Shown here: one piece after another, positions 1 to 6,017 of the stretch
Layout: each line of letters begins with the position of its first letter
How positions within the stretch are numbered: position 1 is the stretch's first letter
NCBI GenBank assembly: GCA_023230525.1
Contig: JALNXE010000118.1
Coordinates: 1-12,175, forward strand
Origin: Desulfobulbaceae bacterium
GTDB taxonomy: Bacteria > Desulfobacterota > Desulfobulbia > Desulfobulbales > SURF-16
Direction: 5' to 3'
Length of the DNA stretch: 12,175 bases
Notes under the pieces: model-generated
Told to the model about the DNA's origin: nothing
The model's database searches: none
Seen by the model: the letters and a program-made list of their open reading frames with translations, nothing else
Program-made: the position numbers and the translations under genes

Positions 1-2043
1 AATGTGCTGGAGAACTTCGGAGACCAGATACAGCCGGACAACAGGACGGAAAAAGAGGCCATTTTGCGCAATGCGCACCGGCTCATGAAACAGATCAACG
101 AGATCCTTGATTTTTCCCGGCTCGAAGCGGGCAAGATGAACATCCGGGCCGCGGAAAAAGATCTTAACTCCATCCTCGATGACATTATCGCCGCCTTCAA
201 AACCAGCGCCGAACAGATGGATATCTCCCTCAACTTCACTCCGGATTTCCATCTGGCCAGGGTATGGGTGGATCAGGAAAAGATCGAGAAAATCTTTTTT
301 AACCTCATCGGCAACGCCCTGAAGTTCACCCCCAGGGGCGGCAAGGTCACGGTTGCCACGCGGAAAGGCATGATCCTGAGCAATGGCGAGCCGGTTCCGG
401 CTGTGCTTTGCAGTGTCAGGGATACGGGGGTGGGCATCAGTGCCAGGGATCTCCCCCATATTTATGAGCGATTCCGGCAGGCGGACAGCTCCACCTCCCG
501 CAAGTATGAAGGAACCGGCCTCGGCCTTTTTCTGGTCAAGGAATTCGTTGACCTCCATCACGGCGATGTCGAGGTGAGCAGCAGCCAGGGAGAAGGCACG
601 GAATTTGTCATCAAGCTGCGGCTGGGCAGGGATCATTTTTCCCAGGAGGAATTTGCGCTTAACGGACAGCGGAAGGAGGCCTCCCCGGAGGCGGGAGCGC
701 AGCCGGACCGGCGGGGAGCCGATCGCCGCAAAGATGATCGGCGCCGCGGTATTGATCGGCGTTCCGGCTATGATCGCCGGGAGATGAGCATCGAGGACCA
801 TGACACCATCAATTTCATGGCGGTCCAGTTATCTGATCTGGATCAGGGCCGTAATGCATCCGAAACAGCCGGGAAGGATCCGGCCAGGAAGACCATTCTG
901 GTGGTGGAGGACAACCGCGACCTTGCCGACAATATCGGCAGGTGCCTGAAACCACATTATAATTTCAGGGTTTCCTATAACGGCAAAGAGGCCCTGGACA
1001 GGCTCAGGGAGGAACTGCCCGACCTGATCGTCTCGGATGTGATGATGCCGGAAATGGACGGTTATGAACTCTGCCGGAAGGTCAAGGAGGACGAATTGAC
1101 CAGCCATATCCCCGTTATCCTCCTGACTGCGAGGACCGCCCTGGCCGACAGGATTGACGGCTATGTGCACGGCGCCGACCAGTATCTGGCCAAACCCTTT
1201 AACTTCAAGGAGCTGCAGGTTATCATCGAATCGCTCCTTGCGCAGCGCGAACTGCAGGCAAAGCTCAGCAGGGCACTGAAGACCCTGCAGGAAACCCAGG
1301 TGCAGCTGGTCCACACGGCCAGGCTGGAATCGGTCGGCCTGCTGGCCGCAGGCCTGGCCCATGAAATGAAAAACAAGATGTTTTGCCTGCGGGCCGGGCT
1401 GAGCGGCATCAGCAAAAGGCTGGCCATGCTGCAGGAAGGCAAGCTGACCCTGGCAGAAACCCATGACAATCTCGTCACGGCCCTGAACACCAATGAAAAG
1501 GCCTTGGAAAGCGCGCTCTCTGTGGTCAACGCCCTGCTCGATTTCTCACGGAAAAACAAGGAGGGCATGGGTTTTGCCGATCTCAACAAGGGAATTGAAG
1601 ACACCCTGACCATAGTCATGCCCATGGTCAAGGATAAGGTCCGCATCGAAAAGGATCTTCATGCAATTCCCCAGGTCGAATGCCGACTCGAGGAAATCAA
1701 TCAGGTGCTGATGAATCTGGTCATCAACGCCTACCAGGCCATGACCGGGCCAGGGGAGGTCCGCATCAGCACTTCCCCTGCTGGCAGTGAGGTGGTCATC
1801 GTGGTCAGCGATAACGGACCGGGCATTGCCGCGGAGCATCTTGGCAAGATTTTCACCCCCTTCTTTTCGACCAAGCCTGAAGGAAAAAATTCAGGATTGG
1901 GGCTCAGTATCTGCTACAATATAATCCGCGGCCATCACGGGGCCATGAAAGTAGAGAGCCGGCCGGGAGAGGGGACGGTGTTCACCATCAACCTGCCGGT
2001 TCGGCAGAATCCGGCCCCCGGCCCTCCGGCAAGTGCGGTATGA
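1..2043 (+). CDS. Hybrid histidine kinase, 5'-truncated: kinase - DRR linker - receiver - second kinase
   Basis: This is a signalling histidine kinase that would autophosphorylate and pass phosphate within itself or to partners. The frame is open to the left edge, and the first visible residues match the end of a HisKA dimerisation helix (LDFSRLEAGKM), so the start, the first phospho-histidine and any sensor domain lie outside. Residues are counted from the GTG at base 4. The first ATPase domain shows an N box (N100, N104), DTGVG (140-144) and GTGLGL (170-175). A DRR-rich linker follows (235-259). The receiver (about 296-410) has E302/D303, phospho-acceptor D345, T375 and K397. A second HisKA has H453 in AHEMKNK, where the proline usual after HExxN is a lysine. 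The second ATPase domain shows N571/N575, DNGPG (603-607) and GLGL (631-634). No membrane segment is visible. It heads a run of four receiver-containing genes. The hybrid kinase call is secure; the signal sensed is unknown. Confidence 0.92.
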   Translation, partial: NVLENFGDQIQPDNRTEKEAILRNAHRLMKQINEILDFSRLEAGKMNIRAAEKDLNSILDDIIAAFKTSAEQMDISLNFTPDFHLARVWVDQEKIEKIFFNLIGNALKFTPRGGKVTVATRKGMILSNGEPVPAVLCSVRDTGVGISARDLPHIYERFRQADSSTSRKYEGTGLGLFLVKEFVDLHHGDVEVSSSQGEGTEFVIKLRLGRDHFSQEEFALNGQRKEASPEAGAQPDRRGADRRKDDRRRGIDRRSGYDRREMSIEDHDTINFMAVQLSDLDQGRNASETAGKDPARKTILVVEDNRDLADNIGRCLKPHYNFRVSYNGKEALDRLREELPDLIVSDVMMPEMDGYELCRKVKEDELTSHIPVILLTARTALADRIDGYVHGADQYLAKPFNFKELQVIIESLLAQRELQAKLSRALKTLQETQVQLVHTARLESVGLLAAGLAHEMKNKMFCLRAGLSGISKRLAMLQEGKLTLAETHDNLVTALNTNEKALESALSVVNALLDFSRKNKEGMGFADLNKGIEDTLTIVMPMVKDKVRIEKDLHAIPQVECRLEEINQVLMNLVINAYQAMTGPGEVRISTSPAGSEVVIVVSDNGPGIAAEHLGKIFTPFFSTKPEGKNSGLGLSICYNIIRGHHGAMKVESRPGEGTVFTINLPVRQNPAPGPPASAV
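706..780 (+). repeat. Five DRR repeats in the linker of the hybrid kinase
   Basis: Five Asp-Arg-Arg triplets occur at residues 235, 240, 245, 251 and 257, spaced 5, 5, 6 and 6 residues apart, between the first ATPase domain and the receiver. At the DNA level the last four triplets each begin with GATC (721, 736, 754, 772) followed by a G/C-only pentamer. The segment is strongly charged and unlikely to fold as a globular domain. Its function is unknown to me. Confidence 0.8.
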
Positions 2044-2164
2044 GTTTGTGTCCAGCCGGAGATGATGATTTTCTTGCAGGGATTCCGAGAGCAGTCTGAT
2101 TTCATATTATTTTCAGCCCGTACCAGAAACCATTTACCGCGCGAAGCAGGAAAGACCACGGACA

Positions 2165-3445
2165 ATGAATACACTCAACTACAAACAATTTCGGATTCTG
2201 CTGGTTGACGACGAGGTGGACAATCTCGCCAACCTGCTTTTCGCGCTGGAAATGACGTTTGACCTCGTCACCGCTGCCAGCGGGGCCGAGGCCCTGGATA
2301 TCATGGCCAGGGAAAAAATCGCGGTCATCATCACCGATCAGAGAATGCCGAATATGACCGGGGCCGAGCTGCTTGGCCGGGTGAAAGAGTCCTTTCCCGA
2401 TACGGTCCGGATACTGATCACTGCCTATGCGGACATCGACGCGGCAATATCCGCCATCAATACCGGCGACGTCTACCGGTATATCGGCAAGGACAGCTCC
2501 ATAGACGAGATTGAGGCCTATATCAAACAGGCTATCGAACATTACCAGGTAAAAGCCGAGAACCTCCGTCTGTACGCGCTCCTGGCAGAATCACGAAAAA
2601 TCGGGGCAATCGGCGCCCTTGCGGCAGGCGTTGCCCACGAGATCAACACCCCCACCCACTATATCGGGGAGAATCTGCGTTTTGTGCTGGAATCGTTTCA
2701 GAACGTCGAAGAGGTTCTCCGCAGGTATGAAAAGTTGAAAAAAGCGGTTCCTCTTGATGGCGAGCCGCTTGCGGCCCTTTTAGCGGATCTGGATGATCTC
2801 CATGAACAGATTGAGCTCGGCTACCTGCGGGAAGAGATCCCGGCCGCTCTCAAACAGTCCCTGGAAGGCAACCAGAGGGTGGCCGATATTGTCCGCGCCA
2901 TGAAACTGTTTTGTCATCCCGGCCAGGATGAAATGGTGCCGACCAATCTCAATCAGGGCATTATGAGCACCATTACCCTGTCCCGCAATGAATGGAAGTA
3001 TGTTGCTGAATTGATCACGCAACTTGATCCTAATCTGCCGCCGGTGAATTGCCTGCCCGGCGAGATCAATCAGGTGATTCTCAATATCATTGTCAACGCG
3101 GCCCACGCCATTGGGGAAAAGTTCGCAACCAGTCCCGAGCAGAAAGGGGAAATCACCATCCAGACCCTGCATAATGAGGATAACGTGGAAATTCGCATCG
3201 GCGATAACGGGCAGGGGATTCCGCCGGCCAACCAGTCGCGGGTCTTCGACCACTTCTTCACCACCAAGGAAGCCGGCAAGGGGACTGGCCAGGGACTCGC
3301 CATCGCCCATTCGGTTATTGTCGAGAAGCACCATGGAACCCTCACCTTCGAGACTTCTCCCGGACAGGGAACGACATTTATTATCCGCTTGCCTTTTTTG
3401 CCTGCTGAGGCGTCTGAGCAGTTACTGCCCCAGCCATTGTCATAA
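2165..3445 (+). CDS. Receiver-histidine kinase fusion protein
   Basis: This is a soluble kinase whose input appears to be phosphorylation of its own N-terminal receiver rather than a ligand. The 426-residue protein begins with a receiver (about 10-125) with D15/D16, phospho-acceptor D58, T86 and K109. The proline that normally follows the lysine is replaced (GKDSS). The HisKA motif AAGVAHEINTP places the phospho-histidine at H158. A long helical insertion (about 175-240) follows. The ATPase domain shows N307/N311, DNGQG (347-351), FDHFFTTK (361-368) and GTGQGL (373-378). The ATG at 2165 is preceded by AGGAAAG at 2148-2154. No sensor domain, transmembrane segment or output domain is visible. 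It lies 121 bp after the hybrid kinase and 43 bp before the HD-GYP gene, so it probably relays phosphate between these neighbours. That link is inferred from position only. Confidence 0.92.
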   Translation: MNTLNYKQFRILLVDDEVDNLANLLFALEMTFDLVTAASGAEALDIMAREKIAVIITDQRMPNMTGAELLGRVKESFPDTVRILITAYADIDAAISAINTGDVYRYIGKDSSIDEIEAYIKQAIEHYQVKAENLRLYALLAESRKIGAIGALAAGVAHEINTPTHYIGENLRFVLESFQNVEEVLRRYEKLKKAVPLDGEPLAALLADLDDLHEQIELGYLREEIPAALKQSLEGNQRVADIVRAMKLFCHPGQDEMVPTNLNQGIMSTITLSRNEWKYVAELITQLDPNLPPVNCLPGEINQVILNIIVNAAHAIGEKFATSPEQKGEITIQTLHNEDNVEIRIGDNGQGIPPANQSRVFDHFFTTKEAGKGTGQGLAIAHSVIVEKHHGTLTFETSPGQGTTFIIRLPFLPAEASEQLLPQPLS

Positions 3446-3474
3446 AATGATATCGCCGTTCCGAAACACTAACC

Positions 3475-3478
3475 AGGA
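3475..3478 (+). promoter_or_regulatory. Ribosome binding site that sets the HD-GYP gene start
   Basis: AGGA sits 10 bases before the ATG at 3489. The frame is open far upstream, and another in-frame ATG at 3447 lacks a comparable site and would add 14 residues unlike receiver domains. I therefore chose 3489. Confidence 0.6.
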
Positions 3479-3488
3479 CCTGGAAAAT

Positions 3489-4631
3489 ATGGCACTTGAA
3501 AATCCAAAACAAAAGATCCTCTTCGTCGATGATGAGCCCCATTTCTTAAGCGCGATCGAAAGAATGCTCCATGGCTATAAGGCAAAATGGGATGTCGATT
3601 TCGCTACAAATGTCGATGAGGCCTATGCCATGGTACTCAACAAGAATTACGATGCCATTGTCAGCGATATTTCAATGCCCCGGAAGAGCGGCTTTGATTT
3701 TCTGCGGATGCTGCAGCAGACCGAAAAAACAAGTTATGTGCCGGTGATCATTCTTACCGGCAATGCGGAGGCCGCCCTGAAGCGGGAGGCCCTCAGCCTG
3801 GGGGCCGCGGATCTCCTGAACAAGCCGATCATGCGGGAAGACCTGGTCGCGCGGCTGCAGAGCATCCTCCGGCTGAAGCATTTTCAGGATCAGCTGGCTC
3901 AGTTCAACGAGCAACTGGCTGACAAGGTGAAAGAGAGGACGAGGGAGCTGGAGCTTGCCCGGCAGGACCTCATGTGGCGGCTGGCAAAGGCCGCTGAATA
4001 CCGGGACGAAGAGACCGGCGGGCACATCACCCGTGTCGCGGTTTACTGCCTCAACCTTGCCATTCAGTTAGGGCTTGACTCGGAAACGGTCGAGAGGATT
4101 TTTCTGGCCAGTCCGCTGCACGATGTCGGGAAAATCGGCATATCGGATGTCATTCTGCTCAAGCCCGGGAAACTGACCCCTGAGGAAAGAAGAATCATGG
4201 AAACCCATACGGAGATCGGTGCGGCCATACTCACCGAAGCGCCGCAGGGCATGCACTATCTTTTGAACGAGCAGGACGATCTCATTCAAACTTTCGCCAA
4301 CGAACCATTGAAGCAGACCGCCGCCAATATTGCCATCAGCCATCACGAAAAATGGGATGGTTCGGGTTACCCCAAGGGACTGCGGGGCGACGCGATTCCC
4401 CTGGAAGGGCAAATAGCGGCTGTTGCCGATGTGTATGACGCCCTGCGTTCAGTACGGCCTTACAAACCATCATTTGCGGTTGATAAGGTTATGGGAATAA
4501 TGCGCTCTGAAAGAGGGAAGCACTTTTCGCCCCAGGTGTTGGACGCCTTTGAAAAAATCCAGCCGGAATTTGAAGAGATCCGAGCTAAATATCTATCGGA
4601 GGGCAGCGATGAAAAGAATTCTTCTCGTTGA
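3489..4631 (+). CDS. Receiver / HD-GYP response regulator (c-di-GMP phosphodiesterase type, RpfG-like)
   Basis: Proteins of this architecture hydrolyse cyclic di-GMP when their receiver is engaged, and so favour motility. From the start chosen at 3489 the protein has 380 residues. The receiver (about 8-125) has D14/D15, phospho-acceptor D60, T90 and K112-P113. A charged signalling helix (about 130-168) leads into the HD-GYP domain. The metal and signature residues are complete: H179, H211-D212 (HDVGKIG), H240, H285-H286 in HHEKWDGSGYP, and D314/D317 in the DVYDAL stretch. This suggests a catalytically competent enzyme. Upstream, 43 bp separate it from the receiver-kinase. Downstream, its last 23 bases overlap the HDOD gene, which indicates translational coupling. 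The neighbouring hook operon fits a role in the motile/sessile switch, but that is inference. Confidence 0.93.
   Translation: MALENPKQKILFVDDEPHFLSAIERMLHGYKAKWDVDFATNVDEAYAMVLNKNYDAIVSDISMPRKSGFDFLRMLQQTEKTSYVPVIILTGNAEAALKREALSLGAADLLNKPIMREDLVARLQSILRLKHFQDQLAQFNEQLADKVKERTRELELARQDLMWRLAKAAEYRDEETGGHITRVAVYCLNLAIQLGLDSETVERIFLASPLHDVGKIGISDVILLKPGKLTPEERRIMETHTEIGAAILTEAPQGMHYLLNEQDDLIQTFANEPLKQTAANIAISHHEKWDGSGYPKGLRGDAIPLEGQIAAVADVYDALRSVRPYKPSFAVDKVMGIMRSERGKHFSPQVLDAFEKIQPEFEEIRAKYLSEGSDEKNSSR
4598..4602 (+). promoter_or_regulatory. Ribosome binding site of the HDOD gene inside the upstream gene
   Basis: GGAGG lies 6 bases before the ATG at 4609 and inside the coding end of the HD-GYP gene. 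It selects 4609 over an in-frame ATG at 4549, which would add 20 residues in front of a receiver that already begins correctly with MKRILLVDDD. Confidence 0.75.
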
Positions 4632-5751
4632 CGATGACCAGAATGTTCTGCAAAGCTTCAAACGCGCTTTCCGTTTCATGCACAATGAGTGGCAAGTTGT
4701 TTTGAGCGATAATGGCAAATCCGCCTTTGAGTTGATTCAGGCCGACGGTTCCTTTGATCTCATCATTTCCGATCTGCGGATGCAGGGATTAAACGGCATA
4801 GATTTATTCAAGAAAGTGGAAAGAGCGGCCCCTGATACCATCAGATTTTTCCTCACCGGGGCAACCGAAAGCTCCCTGCTTATTGAAGCGTCTTCCGTCT
4901 CGCACCGGCTTATCTCGAAACCGTGCGAGGGGGAAAGGCTCGTTGCCCTCATAAGAAATTCGCTGCTCCTGCGGGAAAAATTACTGAACCCCGAGGTGCG
5001 CAAGAACCTGTGCAAATTAGGCGTCATTCCATCCCTGCCCAAATTTTACCAGGAGTTCTGCCGGGAAATCCAATCCCCGGATGCCTCGGTTGCCAAATTA
5101 GGGAGGATTATCGGAAAGGATATCGGCATGACGGCGAAAGTGCTGCAGCTCGTGAATTCGGCCTTCTTCGGTTTTCGGAAAAAAGTGACCAATCCGGTTC
5201 ATGCCGCCACCATGATCGGCATCAACGGCATGCGGGATATCGTCCTCGTTGCCGGTTTCTTCAATGCCTTGGGGGAAAACGATTGTCCGAAATCCCTGGA
5301 TATCGAGGCCGTCTGGCAGCACTCGTTAAGCACGGCAAATAAGGCAAGGGAAATCGCTGCTGCGGAAGGGCTTTCCCAGGACGATATCGATACCTCCTAT
5401 ACCGCCGGCCTGCTCCATGATCTCGGCATCATTGCCCTCGCCGCTACGAACAGGGCTGATTATGAAAAGGTGATCGAGCTTGCCCGGAATGAGTACCTCG
5501 CTCTCCATCAAGCGGAAAAAAGGATATTTGCCGTGGATCACGCAACCGTGGGCGGCTTCATTCTCAACCTGTGGGGGCTGCCCCATGCGATAAGCGAAAT
5601 AGTCGCCTTCCACTGTTCCCCTCCCAGTGACCCGTCCTTAAAAGCCACGCCCTTAGCCATTGTCTATGCCGCTGACCAGCTTGCCGCCTGGGAAACCCAG
5701 GGCCCGTTGGAAATAGTGGCTCAACAGGATCTTTGGCGTTCTTCCGGTTGA
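4609..5751 (+). CDS. Receiver / HDOD domain response regulator
   Basis: HDOD domains are catalytically degenerate relatives of HD hydrolases, used as signalling scaffolds and often tied to motility, c-di-GMP or stress control. The 380-residue protein has a receiver (about 1-120) with D8-D10, phospho-acceptor D55, T83 and K104-P105. The usual RMPG reads RMQG here. The HDOD domain spans about 136-335 with LPKFYQEF at the entry, DIGMTAKVLQLVNSAFFG (171-188), the relic HD pair H270-D271 in AGLLHDLG, and WGLP near 322. Only one histidine (AFHC) stands where some relatives have two, as expected of a non-catalytic fold. The start overlaps the HD-GYP gene by 23 bp, so the two are probably made together. 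It is the last gene before the sigma-54 hook operon. The function is assigned at family level only. Confidence 0.9.
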   Translation: MKRILLVDDDQNVLQSFKRAFRFMHNEWQVVLSDNGKSAFELIQADGSFDLIISDLRMQGLNGIDLFKKVERAAPDTIRFFLTGATESSLLIEASSVSHRLISKPCEGERLVALIRNSLLLREKLLNPEVRKNLCKLGVIPSLPKFYQEFCREIQSPDASVAKLGRIIGKDIGMTAKVLQLVNSAFFGFRKKVTNPVHAATMIGINGMRDIVLVAGFFNALGENDCPKSLDIEAVWQHSLSTANKAREIAAAEGLSQDDIDTSYTAGLLHDLGIIALAATNRADYEKVIELARNEYLALHQAEKRIFAVDHATVGGFILNLWGLPHAISEIVAFHCSPPSDPSLKATPLAIVYAADQLAAWETQGPLEIVAQQDLWRSSG

Positions 5752-5911
5752 GACATCCCCGTTTTCCGCGTTTTCCTTCCCGCTCCGGCAGGTGTTTGCG
5801 GAAATTCTTTCCTACTGCATCATCAGATTGCGGCGGGAATATCCCTTAAACGTTTTTCCCATTTCCCCCCTCCTTACCTGCCTGCCCCGCTAACGAGTTG
5901 AAATAATATCT

Positions 5912-5923
5912 TTTTCCGGAAAA
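5912..5923. promoter_or_regulatory. Perfect palindrome upstream of the sigma-54 promoter, possible operator
   Basis: TTTTCCGGAAAA is a perfect 12-bp inverted repeat. Its centre lies about 38 bases upstream of the -24 element and roughly 63 bases before the predicted transcription start. Sigma-54 promoters need an activator bound upstream, so an enhancer site is one reading. No protein is identified. Confidence 0.35.
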
Positions 5924-5954
5924 CATCTGTCCCTCTGCTGATGGTCGTGGTTGT

Positions 5955-5970
5955 TGGCACTGCGGTTGCA
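5955..5970 (+). promoter_or_regulatory. Sigma-54 (RpoN) promoter of the fliK-flgD-flgE operon
   Basis: TGGCAC, five bases, then TTGCA matches the sigma-54 -24/-12 consensus exactly, with the invariant GG at 5956-5957 and GC at 5968-5969 separated by 10 bases. Transcription should begin near 5981, which leaves a leader of about 37 bases before the fliK ATG. Hook genes are sigma-54 dependent in many bacteria, with an NtrC-family activator such as FlrC/FlgR. The activator gene is not in this window. Confidence 0.9.
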
Positions 5971-6004
5971 TTTACCTGGCTGCAAGAACAAAAAATCATG
6001 TGCC

Positions 6005-6010
6005 AGGAGG
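6005..6010 (+). promoter_or_regulatory. Ribosome binding site that sets the fliK start
   Basis: AGGAGG, 7 bases before the ATG at 6018, picks this start over an in-frame GTG at 6000 that has no such site and would place the AGGAGG inside the coding region. Confidence 0.85.
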
Positions 6011-6017
6011 CCGATGC

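Larger units (their letters stand above)
5752..6017. other. Intergenic region between signalling cassette and hook operon
   Basis: This 266-bp gap holds no supportable gene. It contains the palindrome at 5912-5923, the sigma-54 promoter at 5955-5970 and the fliK ribosome binding site. No convincing intrinsic terminator closes the signalling genes; a 4-bp GGGA/TCCC stem at 5835-5845 is too weak to call. Read-through from the signalling operon into fliK is therefore possible. Confidence 0.6.

Noticed and set aside
829..1464. 211-residue minus-strand frame
   Set aside because: It lies wholly opposite the receiver and second HisKA of the hybrid kinase and shows no recognisable domain.
2040..2099. 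19-codon frame overlapping the hybrid kinase stop by ATGA
   Set aside because: There is no ribosome binding site of note and the peptide is too short to judge; the overlap can arise by chance.
3090..3488. Open frame extending the HD-GYP gene far upstream, giving 513 residues
   Set aside because: It overlaps the receiver-kinase ATPase domain in another frame, its translation is basic and Pro/Ser-rich and unlike any domain, and a receiver with its own AGGA site starts cleanly at 3489.
5835..5845. Terminator after the HDOD gene
   Set aside because: The stem is only 4 bp with a 3-base loop, and the T-run is separated from it.
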